Shown here one piece after another: positions 1-8,005 of a stretch of DNA of 64,000 bases; the stretch's first letter is position 1, and each line of letters opens with the position of its first letter. Source of the DNA: CAYYKD01 sp964471825 (lineage in GTDB: Bacteria > Spirochaetota > GWE2-31-10 > CAYYKD01); the NCBI GenBank assembly GCA_964471825.1, contig CAYYKD010000005.1:65281-129280 (forward strand), given 5' to 3'. Below the pieces are notes generated by a model, which did not search any database, had not been told where the DNA came from, and worked only from the letters and a program-made list of their open reading frames with translations. A program made the translations under genes and the position numbers.

Positions 1-374
1 TCACTCCCTCTAATTTCATTTTCATTTTTAATTTCTACTTTTTTAAGAGTGATTTCATTATCATTACCAAACATAAAACTTTTATTAACAGATCCAATAA
101 ACGCGTTTGTAAAATATATCCCGTCTTTCATGTTAAAAACAGAAAAGTTTAACACCATCTCCTTATCTTCAATTACAATTATTCTTTTGTTAAACTTACC
201 TCTAAAATATACTGAAAAAGTGTAGTCTTTGGTTGATATATTATTTGAATAATATTTTTCAATTGCATTGTCACCCAAATCTTCTAATGCTTTTTTAAAA
301 AATGATAAAAACTTTCTTCGGTAATCAATTGTTATTTCTTCAGTTTTCAAAGTAAAAAACAGCTTAAGTCTCAC
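1..374 (-). CDS. cas6: CRISPR-associated endoribonuclease Cas6 (N-terminal part, runs off the window)
   Basis: Cas6 cuts CRISPR precursor RNA within the repeat to make crRNAs. The reading frame stays open for 124 codons to the window edge. It begins MRLKLFFTL, continues with an IDYRRKFLSF helix (16-25), then YTFSVYF (51-57), LNFSVFN (75-81) and a FGNDNEITLKKVEI strand (102-115), the layout of the Cas6 N-terminal ferredoxin-like domain. The start chosen is GTG at 374 because an AGGGGGTGA ribosome site (386-378) sits 5 nt upstream; GTG at 380 overlaps that site. No histidine occurs in the visible part, so a catalytic His is not seen here; some Cas6 proteins use other residues. The glycine-rich C-terminal loop lies outside the window. 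The frame is shorter at the edge than typical ORF callers report. Family call by motif reading only. Confidence 0.72.
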   Translation of the reverse strand, partial: MRLKLFFTLKTEEITIDYRRKFLSFFKKALEDLGDNAIEKYYSNNISTKDYTFSVYFRGKFNKRIIVIEDKEMVLNFSVFNMKDGIYFTNAFIGSVNKSFMFGNDNEITLKKVEIKNENEIRGS

Positions 375-473
375 TTTCACCCCCTAGTTCCATTGTGTGT
401 TAAGATAAATATCTTTCAACAAACTATCCACTTAACTTATACATATATCACATTATGTAATATTTTACTTAGC

Positions 474-615
474 GAGGCTCTTTCAAAACTCGCTCTTTAT
501 TTTCTATCTCTTTGTCGTTCTTCGCCTAAAGTCCTCATTTACGCAAAGTAAACTCCGGGCTTTAGACTCATCACTCCTTGATCTAGTAAAAAATATCGAG
601 TTTTGAAAGAGCCTC
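474..615. repeat. 142-bp palindromic repeat element, copy A (MITE-like)
   Basis: The ends form a 19-bp terminal inverted repeat, GAGGCTCTTTCAAAACTCG, and the middle folds into a second imperfect stem (GTCTAAAGCC... against ...GGACTTTAGGC). The same 142 bp recurs in opposite orientation at 21985-22126 with a single base difference, which lies in the terminal repeat. The outer flanks are TAGC and TAGT, a 3-of-4 match to a 4-bp target duplication. No coding frame of useful size is inside, so it would need a transposase supplied elsewhere. It sits directly upstream of cas6, between cas6 and the exonuclease gene. Confidence 0.85.
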
Positions 616-734
616 TAGTCTAAATGTTTATTTATTTTTTACCCACCATACATATTATTTAACATATTTTTCCTTTTTTTAGTTATTTATAAATGTTGCA
701 TCGCACCTAGTTTATTCTTTTTTCCCAATATTTC

Positions 735-775
735 AATAGGTCTTTAGACCTATTTCTCTAGGTATTTAGACCTAG
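735..775. promoter_or_regulatory. Two tandem palindromes, candidate operator
   Basis: The first palindrome has 9-bp arms (AATAGGTCT, 735-743, and AGACCTATT, 746-754) around TT. The second has 8-bp arms with one mismatch (CTAGGTAT, 758-765, and AGACCTAG, 768-775), again around TT. The centres are 22 bp apart, about two helical turns, so bound dimers would lie on the same face of the helix. The site is in the divergent space between cas6 (leftward) and the exonuclease gene (rightward). That it is an operator is inference; a transcribed hairpin is the alternative. Confidence 0.45.
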
Positions 776-935
776 TTTTATTATTTTTTTCATCTATTTA
801 TCATATAGATTGTTTTTCATGTGTGGATCAGATAATTTGAGCTTCTTGTAAAAATATTTATTTTTTAACAAGAGCCTTGTTATACAATATAAATATATTT
901 TAAATGCACAAAAAACACTTGCTTTAATCATTTAA

Positions 936-963
936 AACCAGTAATAATCGTTACCGGTTTTTT
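936..963 (+). terminator. Terminator-like hairpin in the cas6/exonuclease divergent region
   Basis: AACC-A-GTAA pairs with TTAC-C-GGTT across a 6-nt loop with one A/C mismatch, followed by a run of T. No rightward gene is recognised upstream of it (616-935), so it could end a short untranslated RNA or be fortuitous. The remaining sequence from 616 to 1046 is AT-rich and shows no coding frame or CRISPR array. Confidence 0.3.
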
Positions 964-1046
964 CACATTTTCGATATAATTAATTCCTTATAGATTTTGT
1001 TAAGATTAATGCCGGTAAAGACCATTTATTCAATGGAGAAACATCT

Positions 1047-1571
1047 ATGCGAACAAATATAAAAAACTTCATAGCGATAGACTTTGAAACGGCAAATCAT
1101 CAAAGGACAAGTGCCTGCCAGATCGGCATTGTAGTTGTTAGAGACTCAATTATTATTGAAGAGTTTGTTTCATATATTCAACCTGTACCGTTTTATTTTA
1201 GAGATGATTTTATAGATATTCATGGTATAACACCAGAAACAGTAAAAAATGCTCCATTTTTTTCAATGGTGTGGAATAATATAAAGGAAATAATTACGAA
1301 CTCTGAAATTATCGTTGCGCATAATGCCCCTTTTGATATGGGAGTTCTTAAGGAATGTTTATCTTACTACGGAATTAACTCAAAATTGCCTCCATCATTT
1401 TGTACCGTTAAACTTGCAAGAAAAAAACTACCCGAACTTGAAAATCACCGTTTAAGTACTGTTTGCAGGCATCTAGGTATCAGCTTAAACCACCATGAAG
1501 CCCTAAGTGATGCAAAGGGATGTGCAGAGATATTGCTGAGACTTGATGGTGTTCTTTTCAAGGACGACTAA
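1047..1571 (+). CDS. DEDDh 3'-5' exonuclease (DnaQ/RNase T-like)
   Basis: A stand-alone 174-aa exonuclease domain of the DnaQ superfamily. Exo I is IDFETA (11-16) with the metal-binding Asp and Glu, Exo II is AHNAPFDMG with its Asp, and Exo III is HEALSDAKG with the His and Asp expected of the DEDDh subtype. Such proteins remove nucleotides from 3' ends of DNA or RNA. GGAG sits 8 nt before the ATG. There is no polymerase or BRCT part. It starts about 670 bp from cas6 and is divergent to it; related DEDDh nucleases trim prespacers in some CRISPR systems, but a general repair role is equally possible. Confidence 0.9.
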   Translation: MRTNIKNFIAIDFETANHQRTSACQIGIVVVRDSIIIEEFVSYIQPVPFYFRDDFIDIHGITPETVKNAPFFSMVWNNIKEIITNSEIIVAHNAPFDMGVLKECLSYYGINSKLPPSFCTVKLARKKLPELENHRLSTVCRHLGISLNHHEALSDAKGCAEILLRLDGVLFKDD

Positions 1572-1718
1572 CTCACTCTGTATTTCATTAACCAATGATT
1601 TTTTCAGTAAGTCTTAAGTAATGTGATTCAAAAAAATTTATACTTGACACTTTTTTAAAGCCGGATAACTTTCAAGAGAGTATAGATATCTTGAGGGATT
1701 ATACCATGCCTTACATTA

Positions 1719-2366
1719 TTATTCTCTATTACCCTTTCTAAGAAATCCTTTTAGTCTAAATATAATACTATCAATTAACATCCTTGATCTTCTTTCCAAC
1801 CCGGACTCAATCAAACTTATATTATCTATATTTACAATCTTATATAGTCCTTTCCTTTTTGTTTTATCAGTATCAACCTCTTCAGCTGTTTTTTTTAAGA
1901 TACTGGCGTTCTTTGTAAATTGTAATTAATACAGGCGTTATAAACAGAGTTATAAGCTCAATTTGTGCTTTTGATGTCGGATTTACTTTAGAAAAATCTG
2001 TGTTAAATAAGTGCTAATCAAAACAGCGTCATCACTTGCCACACCCAAGAGTGCTATAAATCCAACCCAGACAGCTACGCTGAGATTGTAGGACTGCATA
2101 TTAAAGAGCTCACGAATATTAGTCCCAAACACACTAAAAGTCATGAACCAGTCCTGACCATATAGATACAAAAATTTAAATCCGCCCATCCATGCAACAA
2201 AAATACTTGAAAACACAAACGCGGTTACATCGACCTGCCTGAACTGTAAATACAAAATCAGAAATATTATTACCAGTGCAAGCGGTATGATAACCATTAG
2301 GGTTTTCTCACTTCTTACCTGATTTTCGTATTGACCTGCAAATTTGTATGAAACACAAATTTCCAC
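1719..2366 (-). pseudogene. Decayed CusA/CzcA-type RND heavy-metal efflux pump (C-terminal remnant)
   Basis: The frame from 2366 matches the late part of CusA-family inner-membrane pumps: YKFAGQYENQVR, the LILYLQFR helix, then VFSSIFVAWMGGF, NIRELF and NLSVAVWVGFIALLGVASDD. It stops at 1983. A different frame just beyond it, about 1965-1719, encodes the family C-terminus (QIELITLFITPVLITIYKER and a charged tail) and ends at TAA (1721-1719). The segment normally between these blocks (the last transmembrane helices) is missing, so there is an internal deletion plus a frameshift. The N-terminal two thirds of the pump is absent upstream. It cannot make a working pump. Confidence 0.75.
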
Positions 2367-2994
2367 GCCATTCCTTTAAATTTGTTTGAATACTCTAAAC
2401 AATAAATCAGTTGTTGAAATTCGATTGATACACGCCTCAACAGCTTCGACATCAGATAAGTTTTCCTTCCATTGAAGAAAAGTTATCGCTGATGGAAATG
2501 CAGGTGATATACTGTTTCTCCCTTTCTTGGAATAGCAATCTTTGAAGTCTTTGTCTGAAAATAACAGGTGTATTTCTTTACTAAAAATCATCATTGGGTC
2601 ATTCGGCTATAAATATTTTTTTAGGACAATATCTGAGCTAAATAGCGACTTTGAGTTCCTTTTCTTGAGACTCATGCAAACTTCCTTTATTTTTTAGCAG
2701 ATAATAGCATATTTCTTCAAACTAGTAAATTCATTTTTCAGTGATATCAAATTGCCTAGTAATTTAATTAGTTTAACCATCATAATAGTAATATATCTCA
2801 ATACTACGAAAAAATCAATATACATTAATTTTGAATTTTTCTATGTATCTCTCAAACAACTGGTCGATTTTTTTATTACTCATCAACGATTAGCCTCTCC
2901 AACTCTTCTGTATCGATCAGATCATTTTTTCTTTGCGGATTTATCATTTGTTTTTGTTGTATATCTTTGAAAAATATTTTATCATTGTTATATA
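2367..2994. other. Gene-poor stretch, probable remnants
   Basis: No gene is supported here. A leftward frame at 2594-2376 (72 codons) has plausible composition but no family I recognise and abuts the pump pseudogene. Two tiny overlapping leftward frames (2947-2876 starting MINPQRKNDL, and 2883-2815 starting MSNKKIDQLF) look like one short sequence broken by a frameshift. The whole stretch reads as decayed DNA. Confidence 0.4.
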
Positions 2995-3492
2995 ATGAAG
3001 AATACAGGATTTGACTCTTTAATTAGATCATTATTAAGACTGTTAATATTTAACAAGCCGTTAGCCTATCTCTCGGTTGTCTTTTTTGTTGTATCATCTA
3101 TTCAATACTATTTTCCAAGCACCTTTTCGATTTGTTTATTTTTAAATTTATTTAAGGTTCCATGTTTTACATGCGGAGTTACACGAAGTATTGGGTTACT
3201 TACACATCTTAGACTTGCCGAAGCGCTATCGTATTACCCGCCGATTATTTTACTATTTACCATTTTCTGCATAATAATTACAACAAAGTTATTAACGACT
3301 AGATCATCAAAAAAGATATATAGCTTTCTACTAATAAATATTACAGCAGTCAGAAAGACCCTTGTCGCATTAACTATCATCTTTTTCCTATGGTGGATAG
3401 TAAGAATAGTTGATCAAATTTTTTTAAACAATCTTATGTTTATCTCTGTTGTTCCTGATAATACCCTAATAGACAACCTACTCAAAAAATAA
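2995..3492 (+). CDS. DUF2752 family membrane protein
   Basis: A 165-aa protein with the DUF2752 signature: a hydrophobic helix, then CFTCGVTRSIGLL followed by LRLAEALSYYPP (the family pattern is roughly CPxCGxTR then G/A-rich helix and NP). Three transmembrane segments are visible (about 23-45, 79-98 and 118-140). The function of the family is unknown. It is convergent with feoB, whose stop lies 23 bp beyond. No good ribosome site precedes the ATG, so the exact start is uncertain. It has no operon partner. Confidence 0.75.
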   Translation: MKNTGFDSLIRSLLRLLIFNKPLAYLSVVFFVVSSIQYYFPSTFSICLFLNLFKVPCFTCGVTRSIGLLTHLRLAEALSYYPPIILLFTIFCIIITTKLLTTRSSKKIYSFLLINITAVRKTLVALTIIFFLWWIVRIVDQIFLNNLMFISVVPDNTLIDNLLKK

Positions 3493-3515
3493 TATTAAAC
3501 ATGAGACTGCAGAAG

Positions 3516-5708
3516 TCACATTCCAATTCCAAAGATTCTACCAATCTGATAGACTGCAAAACAGATCACCCATGCAGATAATATAGAATAGGATACTTGA
3601 AATCCAAGCCATTTCCACCCTAGTTCCCCTTTTATAGTTGCCTGAGCAGCAAAGCATGGCGTCACTATGAGAGTAAATAACATAAGTACAAAGGCAACGA
3701 GTGGATTAAATACCACATCATTTACCAATGCCTCTCTAAGTGACTCACTTTCCTCACTCTCCTCCTGTCCCACTTTATAGAGAACACCAAGAGTTGACAC
3801 AACAATTTCCTTTGCAGCAAAACCTGTTACTGCAGATATCCCGATCTTCCAGTCAAACCCGAGTGGCCTTACCACTGGTTCAATTATTTTCCCAATCCGC
3901 CCGGCGATACTATGTGTAAGTGCCTCTTCGCTCTTCATCGTTTCAATGTAGGCATCAACTTTTTCCTGCCTTAGCTCATCAAGTGTTATTGTCATGGATT
4001 CTTTCTCATGCTCGCCTTGAAGTTCAACCTGATCAATCGTTTTCTCATACTGTAACGCCATATTTCTATACTTCTCCTCATTCTCCGCCGGAATAGGGAA
4101 GGTTACAATTGCCCATATAAGTATCGATGCCGCAAGAAGCACTGAGCCGGCCTTCTTAAGGTATTGATAGGTTTTGTCCCAGACATGGAAAAATATCCCC
4201 TTAATGGTTGGCATTCTATATGGAGGAAGTTCCATAACAAATGGAGTCGCATCACCCTTTAGCACTGTTGATCGTAAGATTCGTGCTGAGATTAGTGCAA
4301 TAGCTATCCCTATAATGTACATTGACATAACAACATTTGCAGCATTATCCTTAAAGAAGGCCGCAGTCAGCAGTATATAGACAGGCAGTTTTGCTCCACA
4401 ACTCATAAATGGAGTCACAAGAACCGTTACTATCCTATCCCGCGGACTCTTTAATGCTCGAGAGGCCATTATTGCCGGTACTGAACAACCAAAACCTACC
4501 ATAAGCGGCAAAAAAGATTGACCGTGCAACCCAAAGATATGGAGGAATTTGTCCATTATAAATGCGGCCCTTGCCATATAGCCCGTATCTTCAAGTATCG
4601 AGATACATAGAAAGAGGATCACAATGAGCGGCACAAACGATAGAACTCCCCCGACCCCGCCGATAATTCCATCTACAACCAATGATCTCAGCAGTCCCTC
4701 AGGCATAACATTTGTCAGACTGCTTGACAGTACCCCAAAAAGAGACTCAAGCCATGCCATCGGATATTCACCGAGTTTAAATGTCAACTGAAATATAGAC
4801 CATAGAATCAACAGAAAAACAGGAAGCCCTATCACACGGTTAAGTAGAATCATATCAACCAGTTCAGATTTCTGTATCCGATCAGCTCTCTTTCTAACAA
4901 CAGACTCCTTCACAGCCCCATGCACAAACGCATATCTCTGTTCAGAGACAACTATTTCACAATCATTTCCAAAGTGCGTCTCAATGTTTGCGATTGACTT
5001 CTCTACAGCCTCCAATACAGAACCTTTCTTATTATGTTCATCAAGTTTCTTAAGAGCATTCCTATCTTTTTCAAGGAGTTTTATACTAATCCATCTTGAT
5101 GGGTAGGATTTTGCAAAGGCCCCGTCTTCATCAATTATGGAGGTTATCCTATCTATCTCCGTCTCAAGCTCCTGTCCGTATGAAATCTTACAGGCACCTG
5201 TATCGCCGTTGTCTATCAGATCAATAGCCATATCCATCAGTTCATCTAGCCCCTTACCCTTAGTGCCTACCGTTTTAATTAACGGTATTCCCAAAAGCCT
5301 GCTAAGAAGGTTACAGTTTATCTCGATCCCCATTGACTCAGCCTGATCTGATATATTTAGTGCACCTATTACAGGGATTCCCAGTTCTTTAAACTGCAGC
5401 AGCAGATAGAGGTTTCTCTCAATATTTGTACTGTCAATCACATCAACAACTATATCAGGTTTATCATTTATTATAAAATCCCTCGCGATAACCTCATCTA
5501 TAGAATATGCAGTTAAACTATAGACACCCGGCAAATCAAATATTACCAGTTCACGATCTCTATATTTCCTCACGCCCTCTTTTTTATCTACAGTTACACC
5601 TGCATAGTTGCCGACCTTCTGCCTTGCACCTGTCAGTGCATTAAATATTGTTGTCTTCCCACAATTTGGATTACCTGAAAGACCAATCTTTATAGTTCTA
5701 TTCTGCAT
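3516..5708 (-). CDS. feoB: Ferrous iron transport protein FeoB
   Basis: Inner-membrane Fe(II) permease, 730 aa. The N-terminal G domain has G1 GNPNCGKTT (12-20), G3 DLPGVYS and G4 NISD; a helical GDI-like linker follows, and the C-terminal two thirds holds the gate-containing transmembrane domains, including the GCSVPAIMASR motif and a second conserved Cys in FMSCGAKLP. A charged, helical insertion of about 50 residues lies before the last membrane block. GAGGAG lies 8 nt before the ATG. It follows feoA by 11 bp and is the last gene of the fur-feoA-feoB unit, so it is expected to be induced by iron limitation. Confidence 0.96.
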   Translation of the reverse strand: MQNRTIKIGLSGNPNCGKTTIFNALTGARQKVGNYAGVTVDKKEGVRKYRDRELVIFDLPGVYSLTAYSIDEVIARDFIINDKPDIVVDVIDSTNIERNLYLLLQFKELGIPVIGALNISDQAESMGIEINCNLLSRLLGIPLIKTVGTKGKGLDELMDMAIDLIDNGDTGACKISYGQELETEIDRITSIIDEDGAFAKSYPSRWISIKLLEKDRNALKKLDEHNKKGSVLEAVEKSIANIETHFGNDCEIVVSEQRYAFVHGAVKESVVRKRADRIQKSELVDMILLNRVIGLPVFLLILWSIFQLTFKLGEYPMAWLESLFGVLSSSLTNVMPEGLLRSLVVDGIIGGVGGVLSFVPLIVILFLCISILEDTGYMARAAFIMDKFLHIFGLHGQSFLPLMVGFGCSVPAIMASRALKSPRDRIVTVLVTPFMSCGAKLPVYILLTAAFFKDNAANVVMSMYIIGIAIALISARILRSTVLKGDATPFVMELPPYRMPTIKGIFFHVWDKTYQYLKKAGSVLLAASILIWAIVTFPIPAENEEKYRNMALQYEKTIDQVELQGEHEKESMTITLDELRQEKVDAYIETMKSEEALTHSIAGRIGKIIEPVVRPLGFDWKIGISAVTGFAAKEIVVSTLGVLYKVGQEESEESESLREALVNDVVFNPLVAFVLMLFTLIVTPCFAAQATIKGELGWKWLGFQVSYSILSAWVICFAVYQIGRIFGIGM

Positions 5709-5719
5709 TGTAAACTCCT

Positions 5720-5947
5720 CTAGTCAATTCTTTCTACCTCTATTCCATCGGTCTCAGACCGTCTCAGTGACACATTATAGTTTAGGATGTTAACCTGTAT
5801 CGGGTCACCAAGAAGTGCTGACCTGATAACAGTCCCCTCAACTCCCCTTGTAAATCCCATCTCTGATAACCTCTTGCCAACTTCCCTTGTTAGGGTGACC
5901 TTCAAGACTCTAAACCGCTCCGAGTTATTAATTTCAGATAACTTCAT
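5720..5947 (-). CDS. feoA: Ferrous iron transport protein FeoA
   Basis: Small cytoplasmic SH3-like protein (75 aa) that assists FeoB. The family features are visible: KLSEINNSERFRVL at the start, KRLSEMGFTRGVEGTVI in the middle, then LGDPIQVNILNYNVSLRRSE. The start chosen is ATG at 5947, which has GGGGG 6 nt upstream; an ATG at 5962 lies inside the upstream tandem repeat and lacks such a site. It lies between fur and feoB on the same strand, so iron-dependent co-transcription is likely. Confidence 0.93.
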   Translation of the reverse strand: MKLSEINNSERFRVLKVTLTREVGKRLSEMGFTRGVEGTVIRSALLGDPIQVNILNYNVSLRRSETDGIEVERID

Positions 5948-5958
5948 TTTTATCCCCC

Positions 5959-5997
5959 ACATTCAATCTTTACATTCAATCTTTACATTCAATCTTC
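5959..5997. repeat. Three tandem 13-bp repeats in the feoA leader
   Basis: The unit acattcaatcttt occurs three times head to tail (5959-5971, 5972-5984, 5985-5997, the last copy with one mismatch). It fills most of the fur-feoA gap and ends just before the feoA ribosome site. Change in copy number would alter the leader length without touching coding sequence. Confidence 0.8.
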
Positions 5998-6045
5998 GAT
6001 ACACTTAAAAAACTATAAAGTTGTACTAAATTGTAACACTTACTT

Positions 6046-6483
6046 TCACTTCTCATTGCCTTTGCATTTTGAACATATCCCATATAGTCTAAGACTATGA
6101 TCATGAAGTTCAAATGAATTTTCACTGCAGATTGATCGCTGTATCTCCTCAAGTTTTGGGCTGTAGAACTCAGATATAGTTCCACAGACCGTACAGATCA
6201 AATGATCGTGATGCTTTCTGCCTATTCTCTTTTCATATCTCTTACTACCATCACCAATATCGATCTCATCAGCAATACCTGCATCACAGAAAAGCTTCAT
6301 TGCTCTATAAACAGTTGCTACACCTATATTACTTCTTTCCGATTTAACTTTTTCAAACAACCCCTGAGCCGTTATATGATTATCAACTGCTACAAAAATA
6401 TCAAGTACAAACTCTCTCTGTGTACTCTGTTTGATATTATTATTACTTAGATACTTGAAATAGGCCTCTTTATGCTTATCCAT
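6046..6483 (-). CDS. fur: Fur family ferric uptake regulator
   Basis: Metal-dependent repressor, 145 aa. The N-terminal winged helix has KQSTQREFVLDIF and the recognition-helix region GVATVYRAMKLF. The dimerisation domain carries the His-rich metal site KHHDHLICTVCG and a second CxxC (GICSKCKG) for structural zinc. The start chosen is ATG at 6483 behind GAGGG; a TTG at 6489 is in frame but inside that site. A perfect Fur box lies 15 bp upstream, pointing to autoregulation. The neighbours feoA and feoB favour an iron-sensing Fur over a peroxide or zinc regulator. Confidence 0.93.
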   Translation of the reverse strand: MDKHKEAYFKYLSNNNIKQSTQREFVLDIFVAVDNHITAQGLFEKVKSERSNIGVATVYRAMKLFCDAGIADEIDIGDGSKRYEKRIGRKHHDHLICTVCGTISEFYSPKLEEIQRSICSENSFELHDHSLRLYGICSKCKGNEK

Positions 6484-6497
6484 CCCCAACCCTCATC

Positions 6498-6512
6498 TGA
6501 TAATAATTATCA
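6498..6512. promoter_or_regulatory. Fur box (perfect 7-1-7 palindrome)
   Basis: TGATAATAATTATCA is a perfect 7-1-7 inverted repeat and equals the classic Fur core (TGATAAT-N-ATTATCA). It lies between the fur ribosome site and any promoter, 15 bp before the fur ATG, where bound Fur would block transcription of fur-feoA-feoB. Binding is inferred from the sequence. Confidence 0.85.
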
Positions 6513-6664
6513 GTATCACTAAATAGGAGGTTTGTCAATTCAAATTTTTAAACAAATCAAATTTTCAAAAAAAAATTACAAATATTTATTGCAATATTAT
6601 AAAATGTGTAGTATGTTGTATTCAGCAATAGTGTGCAACGCACATCATTGGTAAAGGAGGACAA

Positions 6665-7012
6665 ATGGATGATTTCTACGCAAATATCCTTCAGGAATTA
6701 CGCCGCGGCACATTGGTACTAAGCGTTCTAATGACAACCGGTGAACCTGTTTACGGTTATTCACTTGTCTCTATACTTCAGGATAAAGGTGTTATAATCG
6801 AACATAACACGCTTTATCCACTATTAAGACGACTTGAGAAACAGGGATTACTCAGTAGTCAATGGGATACAGCTGAGTCTAGGCCACGAAAGTATTACCA
6901 GATTACAGATGAGGGCAAAAAGACAGCCTCAATGATAGTCAATGAATGGAAAACCCTGAACAATGTTATTACAAATTTAATTAATGAGGAGGAGATTTAT
7001 GAAGTTAGTTGA
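6665..7012 (+). CDS. PadR family transcriptional regulator
   Basis: A 115-aa winged-helix repressor of the small PadR type: ELRRGTLVLSVL, then GEPVYGYSLVSIL, the HNTLYPLLRRLEKQGLL recognition region and the RPRKYYQITDEGKK wing, ending in a C-terminal dimerisation helix. GGAGG stands 4 nt before the ATG. Its 3' end overlaps the next gene, a HAAS-domain membrane protein, a pairing that is common for PadR regulators that respond to membrane or envelope signals. The ligand cannot be read from sequence. Confidence 0.92.
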   Translation: MDDFYANILQELRRGTLVLSVLMTTGEPVYGYSLVSILQDKGVIIEHNTLYPLLRRLEKQGLLSSQWDTAESRPRKYYQITDEGKKTASMIVNEWKTLNNVITNLINEEEIYEVS

Positions 7013-7994
7013 TCAGTACATCCATGTTATAGGGGAGAAACTTCCACTAAAAACAAGAAAAGACATTAAGGAGGAGCTTAGAACTTTACTGCTTGATGAG
7101 ATTGAAAGTAATTATGGCACATCGCCTACCAATGAACAAATATTTGAGACTATCAAATCCTACGGGAACCCAACTGAGGTTGCGGCCAGATACAACGGAG
7201 ATAAACCTGTTATAGCACCGGGCCTTAAAGAACTATATTTTATGCTTCTAAAGATAATTCTTGGAGCTATATCAATAGCTTTTACTACCATATTTTTTGT
7301 TGAGCTGTTTACTAATGTAGCTGCTTCAGTTCCTAATGCAGTTCCTTTAAAGGAACTATTTCTACGAATCTTAAAAATACCGCTTCAAGTATTTTCAGCA
7401 TATACAGGGGCGATTGGTATGGTTTCACTGGTTTTTGTTGCGATCTCCTATTTTAATAACAACATTAAAGTTGATACAGACTGGAACCCCGGTGATCTGC
7501 AGGATGTAGAAATAGACGAAAAAAAACCATCTATAGTAGAAAATATTTTCTCTGTTCTATTCGGAGTAATTTTCATTGTTCTTGTGCTTTTTTTCCCCGA
7601 AATAATCTCAAGATGTGAAGACCTGTTTTTTAGTGTCTCAATAAATCTGAGTCATAGAATCAATATTGAGGCATTTAAAACTTACGGCATTCTATTTAGT
7701 TTTATCGTTGCACTTGATATTTTGGCTATTCTGGTAGATAAATTGACGATAAAGAAAACCTCACTTGGGTTATTCTATAAGATGCTGGTTTCTACTCTTT
7801 CGATTATAATTGTTACATTTATGCTTCTTGATAGTGATCTATACACTAATTATACTGGAATAATTGGATTTAAGACTATCTTTCTTATATCACTCTTTGG
7901 AAGTATTGTAGAATTATTATCAAATGTAGTAAAAACAATTAAATATTACCTTAACAAGACCTCTTTAAAAGCCTCTTTATCATGTGATAAATAA
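6999..7994 (+). CDS. HAAS-domain integral membrane protein, partner of PadR
   Basis: A 331-aa protein. Residues 1-65 form a HAAS-like helical domain (KTRKDIKEELRTLLLDEIES, then a YGNPTEVAARY turn), usually found next to PadR regulators. About six hydrophobic segments follow, roughly 75-98, 125-150, 185-205, 235-255, 265-285 and 293-312. The start chosen is ATG at 6999 behind GAGGAG; an upstream ATG at 6984 lies before that site. The start overlaps the padR stop by 14 bp, so the two are translationally coupled. The function of the membrane part is unknown. Confidence 0.8.
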   Translation: MKLVDQYIHVIGEKLPLKTRKDIKEELRTLLLDEIESNYGTSPTNEQIFETIKSYGNPTEVAARYNGDKPVIAPGLKELYFMLLKIILGAISIAFTTIFFVELFTNVAASVPNAVPLKELFLRILKIPLQVFSAYTGAIGMVSLVFVAISYFNNNIKVDTDWNPGDLQDVEIDEKKPSIVENIFSVLFGVIFIVLVLFFPEIISRCEDLFFSVSINLSHRINIEAFKTYGILFSFIVALDILAILVDKLTIKKTSLGLFYKMLVSTLSIIIVTFMLLDSDLYTNYTGIIGFKTIFLISLFGSIVELLSNVVKTIKYYLNKTSLKASLSCDK

Positions 7995-8005
7995 TAATTA
8001 AAATA

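Noticed and set aside
402..415. Small palindrome AAGATA-AA-TATCTT upstream of cas6
   Set aside because: Too short and AT-rich to separate from chance.
375..1046. Possible CRISPR array beside cas6
   Set aside because: The only repeats are the twin palindromes and the 142-bp element; there is no regular repeat-spacer spacing.
2376..2594. Leftward 72-codon frame next to the pump pseudogene
   Set aside because: No recognised family and it abuts decayed DNA; reported only as a possible remnant.
2752..2970. Rightward 72-codon frame
   Set aside because: Hydrophobic, AT-driven composition, no ribosome site and no family; likely chance.
6589..6616. Promoter for the padR gene (TTGCAA with TAGTAT)
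   Set aside because: The 14-bp spacing is too short for a standard sigma-70 promoter, and other AT matches are equally good.
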